Shown here: positions 40,212 through 49,340 of the stretch, in pieces
How the letters are laid out: every line of letters starts with the position of its first letter
How positions within the stretch are numbered: position 1 is the stretch's first letter
Source of the DNA: Paractinoplanes bogorensis
GTDB taxonomy: Bacteria > Actinomycetota > Actinomycetes > Mycobacteriales > Micromonosporaceae
NCBI RefSeq assembly: GCF_018829635.1
Contig: NZ_JAHKKG010000015.1
Coordinates: forward strand, 62,001-126,000
DNA length: 64,000 nucleotides
Direction: 5' to 3'
Position numbers and translations under genes: made by a program
The notes under the pieces: generated by a model
The model's database searches: none
The model's input: the letters and a program-made list of their open reading frames with translations, nothing else
Told to the model about the DNA's origin: nothing

Positions 40212-41612
40212 TTAGCGGGGACGGTCGATCACCGCGTCTCGGGCGGCGGCGTACTGCTCGCGGATGATCGGGGCGGCGGTGGCCTCGTACGTCTCCGGCT
40301 GCTCGGCCGTCCACACCGGCGGTTCCGCGCCACCGGCCGTGACCCACGCGGCCTGCCGGGCGGCGCCGTCGGCCACGTACTCACCGGGCGGCGGCACCAG
40401 CACCGGCAGCCCGAACAGCTCGGGCGCGATGCGGCGGACGGCCTCGCTGCGGGCACCGCCACCGACCAGCACGATGCGGTTGGCCGCGGCGCCGTTCGCG
40501 ACCAGCGCGTCCAGCCCGTCGGCGAGCGCGCACAGCATGCCCTCGACGGCGGCCCGGGCCAGGTGGGCCGGGTCGGAGGTCTTCAGGGTCAGCCCGTGGA
40601 TCGCCCCGGTGGCGTCGGGCCGGTTGGGCGTGCGCTCGCCCTCGAGATAGGGGATCAGGACCAGCCCGTCGGCACCGGCCGGGGCGCTCAGCGCGAGCCG
40701 GGACAACTCGTCGTGGTCGACGCCGAGCAGCCGGGTCGCCGCGTCGAGCACGCGGGCGGCGTTCAGCGTCACGACGATCGGCAGGTAGCGGCCGGTGGTG
40801 TCGGCGAACCCGGCCACCGTGCCGGTCGGGTCGTTGGGCGAGACGTCGGACGAGGCGAAGACCGTGCCCGACGTGCCGATCGAGACGATGACGTCGCCCG
40901 TCCCCGCACCCGTGCCGAAGGCGGCCGCCGCGTTGTCGCCGGCGCCGGGGCCGAGCGGGGCGCCGTTGGGCAGATGGCCGGCGATGCCGGTCGGGCCGAG
41001 CACCTCGGGTACTCCGATGACCCGGCCGAAGCCGAGCTCGAGCAGGTCGGGGCGGTATTCGCCGGTGCGCGCGGACCAGTAGAGCGTGCCGCTGGCGTCG
41101 CTGCGGTCGGTCTTGATCGTGCTGATGTCGGTCGACCCGGAGAGCTTCCAGGTCAGCCAGTCGTGCGGCAGGCAGACCGAGGCGACCTTCGCGGCGTTCG
41201 ATGGTTCGTGCCGGGCCAGCCAGCGCAGCTTGGTCAGGGTGAAGCTGGCGACCGGCACGATGCCGACCGCGTCGGCCCACTTGTCGCCGCCGCCGAGCTC
41301 GGCGATCAGGTCGGCGGCCGCGCCGGCGCTGCGGGTGTCGTTCCACAGCAGCGCCGGGCGGACCACGTCGCCGTTCTCGTCCAGCACCACCATGCCGTGC
41401 TGCTGCCCGGCCACCGAGGCCGCGGCCACGTCGTCCAGGCCGCCGGCCTGGTCGATCGCCTGCTGCAGAGCGGCCCACCAGGCGTCCGGGTGCACCTCGG
41501 TGCCGTCCGGATGGCTCGCGCGGCCCTGGCGGACCAGCTTGCCGGTCTCCGCGTCGCGGATGACCACCTTGCAGGACTGGGTGGAACTGTCGATCCCGGC
41601 TACGAGAGTCAT
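40212..41612 (-). CDS. xylB: Xylulokinase
   Basis: This 466-residue FGGY-family kinase phosphorylates D-xylulose. It opens VAGIDSSTQSCKVVIRDAET (phosphate-1 loop), has SVAGQQHGMVVLDENG and LWNDTRSAG, the family signature GAGDNAAAAFGTGAG, VIVSIGTSGTVFASSD and the second domain RIVLVGGGARSEAVRRIAPE with the adenosine site. The ATG at 41612 follows xylA by 19 nt. The length and motif order fit XylB exactly. Confidence 0.96.
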   Translation of the reverse strand: MTLVAGIDSSTQSCKVVIRDAETGKLVRQGRASHPDGTEVHPDAWWAALQQAIDQAGGLDDVAAASVAGQQHGMVVLDENGDVVRPALLWNDTRSAGAAADLIAELGGGDKWADAVGIVPVASFTLTKLRWLARHEPSNAAKVASVCLPHDWLTWKLSGSTDISTIKTDRSDASGTLYWSARTGEYRPDLLELGFGRVIGVPEVLGPTGIAGHLPNGAPLGPGAGDNAAAAFGTGAGTGDVIVSIGTSGTVFASSDVSPNDPTGTVAGFADTTGRYLPIVVTLNAARVLDAATRLLGVDHDELSRLALSAPAGADGLVLIPYLEGERTPNRPDATGAIHGLTLKTSDPAHLARAAVEGMLCALADGLDALVANGAAANRIVLVGGGARSEAVRRIAPELFGLPVLVPPPGEYVADGAARQAAWVTAGGAEPPVWTAEQPETYEATAAPIIREQYAAARDAVIDRPR

Positions 41613-41631
41613 GTCTTCCCTTACGACAGCG

Positions 41632-42819
41632 TCAGTTGGCGCGGAGAACGTGGTCGATCATGAGCTGGTGGAGCTTCACGAAACCGTATCCCTGGGCACC
41701 GACGGCGTCGACGTCGTAGTCCTCCCAGGCGCTCTTGTCGTTCAGGAGGTCGGCGTAGGTCTCGCCCGCGTTCAGGGTGGGCTGGGACAGCTCGGCGACC
41801 TTGCTGTGCGCGAGCGCCTCCTGCACGGCGGCCGAGGCCCGGAACTCCTGCGCGCGCTCCTTGAGCAGCAGGTACATCCGCATGTTGGCGGCGGCCGAGT
41901 CCCAGACGCCGTTGATGTCTTCGGTGCGGGACGGCTTGTAGTCGAAGTGGCGGGGGCCGTCGTACGTGGGTCCGCCGCCGATCGGGCCGTTCTCCAGCAG
42001 ATCGACCAGTGAGAACGCGTTGAGCAGGTCGCCGTGGCCGAAGACCAGGTCCTGGTCGAACTTCACACTGTGCTGGCCGTTGAGGTCGATGTGGAAGAGC
42101 TTCTTCTGCCACAGGGCCTGGGCGATGCCCTGGGTGAAGTTGAGGTTGGACATCTGCTCGTGGCCGACCTCGGGGTTGATGCCGAACAGCTCGGGGCGCT
42201 CGAGCTCGTAGGTGAACGCGATGGCGTGGCCGAGGGTCGGCAGCAGGATGTCACCGCGGGGCTCGTTCGGCTTGGGCTCGATGGCGAAGCGCAGGCCGTA
42301 GCCCTTGTCCTCGGAGTACTGCGCGACCAGGTTGAGGCCCTCGCGGTAACGGTCGAGGGCGGCGTTGATGTCCTTGGCCGCGTCGTACTCGGCGCCCTCA
42401 CGGCCGCCCCAGAGCACGAAGGTCTTGGCGCCCAGCTCGGCCGCGAAGTCGACCTGACGCAGCACCTTGCGCAGCGCGTAGCGCCGGACCGAGCGGTCGT
42501 TGCTGGTGAACGCGCCGTCCTTGAACACCGGGTGGCTGAACGTGTTGGTGGTGACCATCGGGATGACGATGCCGGTCTCGTCGAGCGCCTTCTTGAAGCC
42601 GGCGACGATGCCGTCGCGGGTCTGGGCGTCGGAGCCGAACGGCACGAGGTCGTCGTCGTGGAAGGTCAGGCCGTACGCGCCGAGCTCGGCCAGCTTGTGC
42701 ACCGCCTCGACCGGGTCGAGCACCGGCCGGGTGGCCGAGCCGAACGCGTCCTGGGCCTGCCACCCGATGGTCCACAGGCCGAACGAGAACTTGTCTTCAC
42801 GGGTGGGTTGGACCGACAC
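41632..42819 (-). CDS. xylA: Xylose isomerase
   Basis: This 395-residue enzyme (D-xylose to D-xylulose) is the actinobacterial class I type: FGLWTIGWQAQDAFGSATRP, LTFHDDDLVPFG (active-site His), VLWGGREGAEYDAAKD, IEPKPNEPRGDILLP, GHEQMSNLNFTQGIAQALWQ and FHIDLNGQHSVKFDQD with the metal-binding residues. The GTG at 42819 is chosen because GGAGGT lies a few bases upstream and would be coding if the earlier ATG were used. It leads the xylA-xylB-MFS operon and is divergent from the ROK repressor. Confidence 0.97.
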   Translation of the reverse strand: MSVQPTREDKFSFGLWTIGWQAQDAFGSATRPVLDPVEAVHKLAELGAYGLTFHDDDLVPFGSDAQTRDGIVAGFKKALDETGIVIPMVTTNTFSHPVFKDGAFTSNDRSVRRYALRKVLRQVDFAAELGAKTFVLWGGREGAEYDAAKDINAALDRYREGLNLVAQYSEDKGYGLRFAIEPKPNEPRGDILLPTLGHAIAFTYELERPELFGINPEVGHEQMSNLNFTQGIAQALWQKKLFHIDLNGQHSVKFDQDLVFGHGDLLNAFSLVDLLENGPIGGGPTYDGPRHFDYKPSRTEDINGVWDSAAANMRMYLLLKERAQEFRASAAVQEALAHSKVAELSQPTLNAGETYADLLNDKSAWEDYDVDAVGAQGYGFVKLHQLMIDHVLRAN

Positions 42820-42834
42820 GGTTACCTCCACGCA

Positions 42835-42875
42835 ACAGATCGGATTTGTTTATTGGTTGAATTATTTGGCGGCGA
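42835..42875. promoter_or_regulatory. Putative xylose (ROK) operator/promoter region
   Basis: The 74-bp divergent gap between xylA and xylR holds an A/T-rich island (42843-42869) with two TTATT(T/G)GG half-sites about 13 bp apart. This is atypical for the window and is where a ROK repressor would be expected to bind. A CATTGT box (42881-42886) lies 7 nt before the xylR GTG. Confidence 0.5.
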
Positions 42876-42893
42876 TGTGGCATTGTCAAGGCC

Positions 42894-44006
42894 GTGAGCG
42901 GCCGCCTGATGAATGCTTCCCGGGCCCCCGTCCGGCAATCGAGCGTGCGAGCCCACAATCTCGCGCTCGTGTTGCAGACAGTGGCGAACAGCGCAAACCG
43001 GCCATCGCGGGCGGCCATCGCCGCCGCCACCGGGCTGACCCGGGCCACCGTCTCGGCGCTGGTCGACGACCTCGTCGCGGGCGGGCTGCTGGCCGAGCTC
43101 GACCCCGCTCCCCGCACCGGCGCCGGCCGTCCCGCCGCCGGGCTGGCGCTCTCGCCCGACGGCCCGGCCGGGCTCGGCCTCGAGATCAACGTCGACTACC
43201 AGGCCGCCTGCGTGGTCGACCTGACCGGCGCGGTGCGGCACCGCTTCGTGGCGCGGGGCGACCAGCGGCTGCTCTCCCCCGCGGACGCTCTGGCCGCGCT
43301 GGACGACCTGGCCACGCAGGCCCGCGCCACCGCCGAGGCCGACGGGCTGGTTCTCGCCGGAGCCGCGCTGGCCGTGCCCGGTCTGGTCGCACCGGGCGAT
43401 CTCGTGCGGGTCGCGCCCAACCTGGGCTGGCTCGACGTCCGGGTCCCGGAGATGGCCGGACTGCCGGTCACCGTCGACAACGAGGCCAACCTGGCCGCGC
43501 TGGGCGAGCTTCGGGCGGACGGCGCCGAGCCCACCTTTCTCTACGTCTCGGGCGAGATCGGCATCGGCGCCGGCATCGTGCTCGACGGCGAGCTCTATCG
43601 CGGCGGCCGCGGCTGGAGCGGCGAGATCGGGCACGTCACCGTCTATCCCGACGGTCGGCCGTGCCGGTGCGGATCCAGCGGCTGCCTCGAGCAGTACGCG
43701 GGCCAGGAGGCGGTCGCGGCCGACCCCGACCTGGCCGCGGCCGCGCTCGGCATCGCGCTGTCGGCAGTCGTCAACCTGCTCGACCTCGGGGTGATCGTGC
43801 TGGGCGGCGGCTACGCACCGGAGTTCGCCCGGCTCCGGTCCGGGATCGAGGCCGAGCTGCACCGACGCGTGCTGACGGCCGGGCTGGCCCCGGTCACGCT
43901 CCGGGCGGCCGGCCTGGGCTCGGACGCGGCCATGCGGGGCGCCGCCGACGTGGTGATCCGCGGTGTGCGGGAGGACCCGGCCGGATGGCTGGCTCAGGCG
44001 GTCTGA
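42894..44006 (+). CDS. xylR: ROK-family repressor (XylR-like)
   Basis: This 370-residue protein has an N-terminal MarR-like wHTH (SRAAIAAATGLTRATVSALV) and a ROK sugar-kinase-like domain with the ATP motif FLYVSGEIGIGAGIVLDGEL and the zinc-binding CRCGSSGCLEQY. Such ROK repressors bind sugars and control xylose genes. The GTG start at 42894 is supported by CATTGT 7 nt upstream. It is divergent from xylA and overlaps the next, convergent gene by 13 nt at its 3' end. Confidence 0.9.
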   Translation: MSGRLMNASRAPVRQSSVRAHNLALVLQTVANSANRPSRAAIAAATGLTRATVSALVDDLVAGGLLAELDPAPRTGAGRPAAGLALSPDGPAGLGLEINVDYQAACVVDLTGAVRHRFVARGDQRLLSPADALAALDDLATQARATAEADGLVLAGAALAVPGLVAPGDLVRVAPNLGWLDVRVPEMAGLPVTVDNEANLAALGELRADGAEPTFLYVSGEIGIGAGIVLDGELYRGGRGWSGEIGHVTVYPDGRPCRCGSSGCLEQYAGQEAVAADPDLAAAALGIALSAVVNLLDLGVIVLGGGYAPEFARLRSGIEAELHRRVLTAGLAPVTLRAAGLGSDAAMRGAADVVIRGVREDPAGWLAQAV

Positions 44007-44476
44007 GCCGTCGCCGACCCGCCGTTCTCGTCGGCGGCCGCGGCGGCGAACTCGGTCAGTCCCCGCAGCAGCGCGGCCCGGCCGGAAGAAGACATCTTTT
44101 CCAGTACGCCGGTGAGCGCGCGACGCCGGATCCGCCGCAACTCGCCGAGCAGGGTGCGCGACGCGGGCGTGAGATAGAGCGCGATCTCGCGCCGGTCGGC
44201 CCGGCCCGGCACCCGCTCGACCATGCCCGAGGCGACCAGCCGGTCGCACAGCCGGCTGGCCGACGAAAGCAGCATGCCCAGTTCGGCGGCCAGGCCACCC
44301 AGATTGATGCCCTCCGACCGCTCGACCGCGAGCAGCGCGTTGAGCTGCACCGAGGACATCCGCGGCGTCGCCTGCTCGCGCGCGACATCCCACGCGAGCA
44401 GCAAGGCTTTCGCGGCGTCGTCGATCGCCGCGGCATGCAGGGGGTCAGGCCCGTCCGGACCATGGTGAACAGCCAT
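43994..44476 (-). CDS. MarR-family transcriptional regulator
   Basis: This 160-residue regulator has a MarR winged helix (GINLGGLAAELGMLLSSASR; LCDRLVASGMVERVPGRADR) with the RADRRE wing. The ATG at 44476 is chosen over one 51 nt upstream because the upstream residues are low-complexity and would enter the divergent promoter. It overlaps xylR by 13 nt tail-to-tail and is divergent from the SpoIIE-type phosphatase, which it may regulate. Confidence 0.87.
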   Translation of the reverse strand: MAVHHGPDGPDPLHAAAIDDAAKALLLAWDVAREQATPRMSSVQLNALLAVERSEGINLGGLAAELGMLLSSASRLCDRLVASGMVERVPGRADRREIALYLTPASRTLLGELRRIRRRALTGVLEKMSSSGRAALLRGLTEFAAAAADENGGSATAQTA

Positions 44477-44526
44477 GGTGCAGCAGAGACTACTCGTACG
44501 TCCGTGTCTGTTCGAGGAGGTCGTCA

Positions 44527-45660
44527 TTGATCGACAGGCTACTGACGGTTCGGCGGATCCTCACCGAGGCCGCCGCGGACGCCGTGCCGGAACGCCTGGC
44601 CGAGGGACTGGCCAAGGAGTACGGGGTCACCCGAACGGAGTTCTACCTGGTCGACTACCGTCTGGCGGCCCTCGTGCCGGTCTTCGGGGGCGACGATCGG
44701 ACCCGTCCCGGCGACCCCGCCTGGCGCTGTTTCGACCACCAGTCCGAAGTGCACGACGGCGCCGAGATCTTTTTGCCGGTGACCCTGCGCGGGGAGCGGA
44801 TCGGGGTGCTGGCGTGCTCGCCGGCTCCGGAGGACCCCGCCGTGGTGGCGGAGCTGGCCGAGATCGCCACCGCACTGGCCCACGAGCTGGAGGCCGCCGG
44901 TGACGGCACCGACCGCTACCAGGCGATCGCCCGCACCCGGCGGCTCACGCTGGCCGCCGAGATGCAGTGGGAGCTGCTGCCCGCGCGCAGCCGGATCCGC
45001 CCGTCGTTCGGGCTGGCCGGGCAGCTGGAACCTTCCTATGCCGTACGCGGGGACAGCTTCGACTGGGCCGACCAGGACGGCCGGCTCTCGCTGAGCGTGC
45101 TCAACGGCATGGGCGAAGGGGTGGCGGCGGCGCTGCTCACCTCGCTGGCCACCTTCGCCCTGCGCAACGCCCGGCGGGCCGGGATCGGGCTGGCCGACCA
45201 GGCCGCGCTGGCCGATCAGGCGGTCTTCGCCGAGCACCGGGGCGCGACGCACGTGTCGGCCCTGCTGCTCGAACTCGACCTGACCACGGGTGAGGTGCAG
45301 GCGATCGACGCCGGCGCGCCCCGGTTGTTGCTGCTGCGCGACGGCCGGGTCTACGACCAGCGGATGAGCGCGGAGTTCCCGCTCGGCATGTTCGAGGAGA
45401 CCGACTATCAGGTGCAGCGCTTCCAGCTCGAACCGGGCGACCGGCTGATGCTGGTCAGCGACGGGGTGCACGACGCGGTGGCCGCCAGCGGGCGGTACGG
45501 GGACGCGGCGCTGGCCCGCTTCGTGCGGCGGGCCGGGTCGCTGGCGCCGCTGCAGGCCGTGCGGTCGCTGCTGGGCGACCTGCGGGTGTTCATCGGGGAC
45601 GCCGAGCTCGAGGACGACGCGGTCGCGGTGTGCCTGGACTGGACCGGGCTGCAGAACTGA
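44527..45660 (+). CDS. SpoIIE/PP2C-family serine phosphatase with N-terminal GAF-like domain
   Basis: This 377-residue protein has an N-terminal GAF-like domain (about 20-140) and a C-terminal SpoIIE phosphatase (165-375): EMQWELLPARSRIRPSFGLA, NGMGEGVAAALLTSLATFAL, GDRLMLVSDGVHDAVAASGR. Metal ligands are the Asp in GDSFDWADQ and SDG. Such enzymes act on anti-anti-sigma or STAS partners. TTG start with GAGGAGG at 44514-44520, 6 nt upstream. The frame begins 51 nt from the divergent MarR. Confidence 0.88.
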   Translation: MIDRLLTVRRILTEAAADAVPERLAEGLAKEYGVTRTEFYLVDYRLAALVPVFGGDDRTRPGDPAWRCFDHQSEVHDGAEIFLPVTLRGERIGVLACSPAPEDPAVVAELAEIATALAHELEAAGDGTDRYQAIARTRRLTLAAEMQWELLPARSRIRPSFGLAGQLEPSYAVRGDSFDWADQDGRLSLSVLNGMGEGVAAALLTSLATFALRNARRAGIGLADQAALADQAVFAEHRGATHVSALLLELDLTTGEVQAIDAGAPRLLLLRDGRVYDQRMSAEFPLGMFEETDYQVQRFQLEPGDRLMLVSDGVHDAVAASGRYGDAALARFVRRAGSLAPLQAVRSLLGDLRVFIGDAELEDDAVAVCLDWTGLQN

Positions 45661-45661
45661 A

Positions 45662-45692
45662 AGGGCCGCCACCCATTGCGGGTGACGGCCCT
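45662..45692. terminator. Bidirectional terminator
   Basis: AGGGCCGCCACCC (45662-45674) and GGGTGACGGCCCT (45680-45692) pair with a single mismatch and a 5-nt loop, between the SpoIIE gene and the convergent VWA gene. Confidence 0.65.
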
Positions 45693-45714
45693 CACGGCGT
45701 ACGGGAAAAGGAAC

Positions 45715-47502
45715 CTAGCTGCCGGCTCCGGTGCGCCGGCCGATGGCCTCGACGAAGATCTCGCTCATGCGGGCCGGGTCCTTGGTGACGAAGACACCAC
45801 CCGCGGGCGTCGCCTTGACGATCGTCTGGAGCTCGTTCTGGTCGACCTGGTCACCGATGCCGATGATGACCAGACGGATCGGCTCCTTCGGGTCGTTCAG
45901 CCGCTTCAGCTCACTGACCAGGAACGGCAGCTTGATGCCGCTGTCGTTCTCGTTCTTGCCGTCGGTGAACAGGATGACCGAGTTGACCTTGCCGCCCTGC
46001 CAGTTCGCCTTCACGTTCTTGTAGGCGTCGAGCACGGTGTCGTAGAGGCCGGTGTCGCCGTCCTTCTTCGGCACGATCTCGCTGATCGAGGCCTGGAGCT
46101 CGGACCGGGCCGTGGCCAGCGGCTTGATCGGCACGATCTCCTTCCAGGGCTTGCTGCCGTTCATCTCGGTCGAGAACAACCACACGCCGACGGCCCACTT
46201 GTCGTTGAACATCTGCAGACCGGCGGCGGCCGCGCCCCGGGTCACGGCGGCCCGGGTCTGGTTCTTCGCCGTCGGCACCTTGGTGTTCATCGAGCCGGAG
46301 ACGTCGAAGACCGCGAGCACCCGGCCGGGCTGGGTGATGGCGGTCCAGCTGCCGATCACCTGGCTCAGCGCGCTGGCGTCGAGACCGGCCGCCGCCGTGC
46401 CGCCGTTCTCACCGTTGCCGCCGACCGAGTTGCTGGCCGGCGGGGAGGCGTCGGGCGAGCCGAGCGGACGGGCGAAGCCGGCGCCGAACGAACCGTCGGG
46501 CGAGCGCAGACCGGCCGCGCCGAGCGCGTTCTTGAACGTGGCGCTGGAGAGCTGGGCCCGCAGACCCGCGGCCGCCTGCTGCTTGGGCAGGTCGGTCTCG
46601 GGCATCACCGCGAACGGGTAGTCGAGCGGCATCGGGCTCGGCTCGAGGTAGAGCGCGGCCAGCGGCACCGGCGGCTTGGCCGCGTTGTAGGCGACCACGT
46701 TCTGCTCCGAGACGGGTGCGGCGCTGAGGGCCGCACCGATGTCGTTCGGGTCGAGCGAGCGCGGGAACGACTCGATCACGGCGTCACGCGTCTGGGACGC
46801 ACCCTGGGCGAGCGCGTTGAGGGCCTGGACCCGGGCCGCCTGACCGTTCGCGCCGGCGCCGGCGGCCTGCCCGAGCGCCAGCAGACCGGACAACCCGGTG
46901 GCGTCGCGCTGCGGGTTGGTGATGCCGGTCCGGAGGTTGGCGTTCTCTTTCATCATCTTGAGCAGCTGGGTCCAGCCCAACTGCTGGGTGGGCCAGCCGA
47001 CGCTCTTGGCGACCGGTTCGGGCATGGCGAGGACGACCGGGCTCTGCGCGATCGGCTTGCCGTCGGAGGGCACGAAGCCGGGCGCCTCGGACTTGAGGCG
47101 CAGGATCCAGGTCGAGGAGTCGGGGATCCAGAGATCCGGCACCTTGACCGCCTCGGGTGCCGTTCCGACACCGGCCAGGACGACCTTGTGCTCACCGGCC
47201 ACGGCGCCGGCCATGGTCGAAGAGTTCACGTCTTCGACGGCGACGGCGACACAGGTGCCGTTGACGTTGGCACCGTCCTGTACCCAGCGTTGCGCCACCT
47301 GGTCGACCGCGGGTGCGATCTCGGGGGTGGCGGCGACGGTCAGCCGGATGGAACCGGAGCATCCGTCGTCGGCGAGCTGCTGATATCCGAAGTAGGACCC
47401 CGCCACTACGACGACTATTGCCATCGCAGCTCCGACGATGCCCGCTCCTCTTAGATTGAAGTTTCTACGATGGCGGCCAGACACGCGCTCTATAGTGCGC
47501 AT
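45715..47502 (-). CDS. Membrane-anchored substrate-binding/VWA fusion protein
   Basis: The 595-residue protein has an N-terminal membrane helix (GIVGAAMAIVVVVAGSYFGY), an extracytoplasmic type-II solute-binding region (about 50-330: IRLTVAATPEIAPAVDQVAQ and AGEHKVVLAGVGTAPEAVKV) and a C-terminal von Willebrand factor A domain (about 385-585) with a MIDAS motif DVSGSMNT, VNSVILFTDGKNEN and VIIGIGDQ. Such SBP-VWA fusions of actinobacteria may bind proteins or sugars at the surface; function unknown. An ATG at 47502 is directly preceded by an in-frame GTG (47505). Confidence 0.88.
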   Translation of the reverse strand: MRTIERVSGRHRRNFNLRGAGIVGAAMAIVVVVAGSYFGYQQLADDGCSGSIRLTVAATPEIAPAVDQVAQRWVQDGANVNGTCVAVAVEDVNSSTMAGAVAGEHKVVLAGVGTAPEAVKVPDLWIPDSSTWILRLKSEAPGFVPSDGKPIAQSPVVLAMPEPVAKSVGWPTQQLGWTQLLKMMKENANLRTGITNPQRDATGLSGLLALGQAAGAGANGQAARVQALNALAQGASQTRDAVIESFPRSLDPNDIGAALSAAPVSEQNVVAYNAAKPPVPLAALYLEPSPMPLDYPFAVMPETDLPKQQAAAGLRAQLSSATFKNALGAAGLRSPDGSFGAGFARPLGSPDASPPASNSVGGNGENGGTAAAGLDASALSQVIGSWTAITQPGRVLAVFDVSGSMNTKVPTAKNQTRAAVTRGAAAAGLQMFNDKWAVGVWLFSTEMNGSKPWKEIVPIKPLATARSELQASISEIVPKKDGDTGLYDTVLDAYKNVKANWQGGKVNSVILFTDGKNENDSGIKLPFLVSELKRLNDPKEPIRLVIIGIGDQVDQNELQTIVKATPAGGVFVTKDPARMSEIFVEAIGRRTGAGS

Positions 47503-47663
47503 CACAGAACCCGAATGCCATATACGTTCGGGCGAAAGTTACTCGGATTGGAATTCTTGGCATCATGCGTCACCACGTGTGATGGCGCCATCTCGATCAG
47601 TGGCGATTCCCGCCGGATTTGTGCCCGGGCCGACCGCGACCGCCGTCTATGCCACTCCGCGCG

Positions 47664-48713
47664 CTACCTGCCTCCGACGACATTCCAGCGCAACAAAGCG
47701 GTCGGCGTCGGCTCGGCCGTCGTCGATTGCTCGGCGGGCACTCCGGTTTCCGGGTCGACCCGCAGAGTAGTCACGCTCTGTGATCGCTGGTTGGTTACGT
47801 AGAGGTGATCCCCGGCCAGGATCATGTGGCGTGGCCAGTCACCCCCGGCAGGTGTCTCGGCGACCAGCACGGCGTCGTCACCGTCCCAGGCGAAGGTGGC
47901 GATCGTGTTGGGGCCGCGGTTCGCGACATAGACGAAACGGCCGTCGGGGCGCACGACGATCTCGGACGGATAGTTCTCGCCCCCGGCCGTGGTGGTCGCG
48001 GCCTCGCCGACCTGCTTCAAGGACCCCTCGGCACCGGGGCGCCACCACGACAGCGTGCCGCTCAGCTCGCCGACCACGAACAGCGCGCCGTCGGGCGAGA
48101 AGCGGATGTGGCGGGGGCCCGTGCCGGGCTGAGCCTCGACGGCTGCTCCCAGCAGCGTCAGGCGTCCCGAGGCCGGGTCGAGGCGGGCCCGCCACACCTT
48201 GTCGGAGCCCAGGTCGGCGATCAGCACCTCGTCGCGTACGGGAAAGACCATGTGGGCGTGCGGACCGGCCTGACGGTCGGCCACCGGGCCACTGCCCTCG
48301 AGCGTGAGCAGATCGCTGCGGTCGCCGGGCTCACCCTCGGCGTCGAGCGGGAAGACGGCGACCGAGCCGGTGCCGTAGTTGGCCACGAGCAGGTGCCGCC
48401 CGTCGTCGGTGACCGCGAGGTGGGCCGGGTCGCTGCCGCCGGTCAGCCGGGTCGTCAGCGGCGAGAGCGAACCGTCGCCGTCGACCGTGAACGCGTTGAT
48501 GGCGCCCTCCGGGTCGAGCTCGTTGACCCAGTAGAGGACGGGCAGGCGAGGGTGCCGGGCGAGGAACGAGGGCGACGGCGTGTCGACCACGAGCCCCAGC
48601 GACGTCAGCTCCCCGCTCGACGGCTCCCGCCGCAGCAGCGTGATGCCCTCACGGTCGCCACCCTTGTCCGCCGTGTAGCCGCCGACGAAGACGAAATCAT
48701 CCTGCGCTCCCAT
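47664..48713 (-). CDS. Lactonase-family beta-propeller (6-phosphogluconolactonase-like, YbhE type)
   Basis: The 349-residue protein is a seven-bladed propeller: FVFVGGYTADKGGDREGITL, FLARHPRLPVLYWVNEL, HLAVTDDGRHLLVANYGTGS, VRPDGRFVYVANRGPNTIAT and HMILAGDHLYVTNQRSQSV. It matches the YbhE/Pgl lactonase family, which opens sugar lactones, although many actinomycete members are of unknown substrate. It is monocistronic. Confidence 0.9.
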   Translation of the reverse strand: MGAQDDFVFVGGYTADKGGDREGITLLRREPSSGELTSLGLVVDTPSPSFLARHPRLPVLYWVNELDPEGAINAFTVDGDGSLSPLTTRLTGGSDPAHLAVTDDGRHLLVANYGTGSVAVFPLDAEGEPGDRSDLLTLEGSGPVADRQAGPHAHMVFPVRDEVLIADLGSDKVWRARLDPASGRLTLLGAAVEAQPGTGPRHIRFSPDGALFVVGELSGTLSWWRPGAEGSLKQVGEAATTTAGGENYPSEIVVRPDGRFVYVANRGPNTIATFAWDGDDAVLVAETPAGGDWPRHMILAGDHLYVTNQRSQSVTTLRVDPETGVPAEQSTTAEPTPTALLRWNVVGGR

Positions 48714-48740
48714 GGTGTGATCCCATCACACCGCGGTGGG

Positions 48741-49340
48741 TCAGCGGGACGCGGCGGAGGCCAGTTGACGGCGGGCCACGTATTCCACCAGCTCGATCAG
48801 CACGTTGCGGGCCCCGTGCGGCTCGCGGGCGTCGAACAGCACGACCGGCACCCCCGGGTCGAGGTCGAGCGCGCGGCTCACCGCGTCGGCCCCGAAGCGC
48901 TGCTCGGACTCGAAGCAGTTGACCGCGACGACGAACGGCGTGCCGCGCTGCTCGAAGTAGTCGATCGAGGGGAAACAGTCGGCCAGCCGGCGGGTGTCGG
49001 CCAGCACGACGGCACCGAGGGCGCCCTGGGACAACTCGTCCCACAGGAACCAGAACCTGTCTTGCCCCGGGGTGCCGAACAGGTAGAGCTGCAGGTCTTC
49101 GGTGATCGTGATGCGACCGAAGTCCATGGTCACGGTCGTCGTGGTCTTGCCCTCGACGCCACCGGTGTCGTCGGCACCCTCGACGCCGGTGAGCACCTCT
49201 TCGGTCTGCAGCGGGCGGATCTCGCTGACCGAGCCCACCATCGTGGTCTTGCCGGCGCCGAAGCCTCCGGCGATCAGGATCTTGAGCGCGACCGGGATGC
49301 GCGACGAGGCGCCGTTGCGATCAGAGCGCACGGAGTCCAT
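48741..49340 (-). CDS. cvnD: Conservon GTP-binding protein (CvnD)
   Basis: This 199-residue G protein has Walker A GGFGAGKTT (25-33), the effector region GVEGKTTTTVTMDFG, DLQLYLFGTPGQDRFWFLWD (G3) and VVAVNCFESEQ (G4). It resembles CvnD of Streptomyces conservons, a small Ras-like switch recruited to the membrane by the roadblock and DUF742 proteins. The ATG at 49340 lies within the end of the DUF742 gene (20-nt overlap). Last gene of the cvnABCD operon. Confidence 0.92.
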   Translation of the reverse strand: MDSVRSDRNGASSRIPVALKILIAGGFGAGKTTMVGSVSEIRPLQTEEVLTGVEGADDTGGVEGKTTTTVTMDFGRITITEDLQLYLFGTPGQDRFWFLWDELSQGALGAVVLADTRRLADCFPSIDYFEQRGTPFVVAVNCFESEQRFGADAVSRALDLDPGVPVVLFDAREPHGARNVLIELVEYVARRQLASAASR

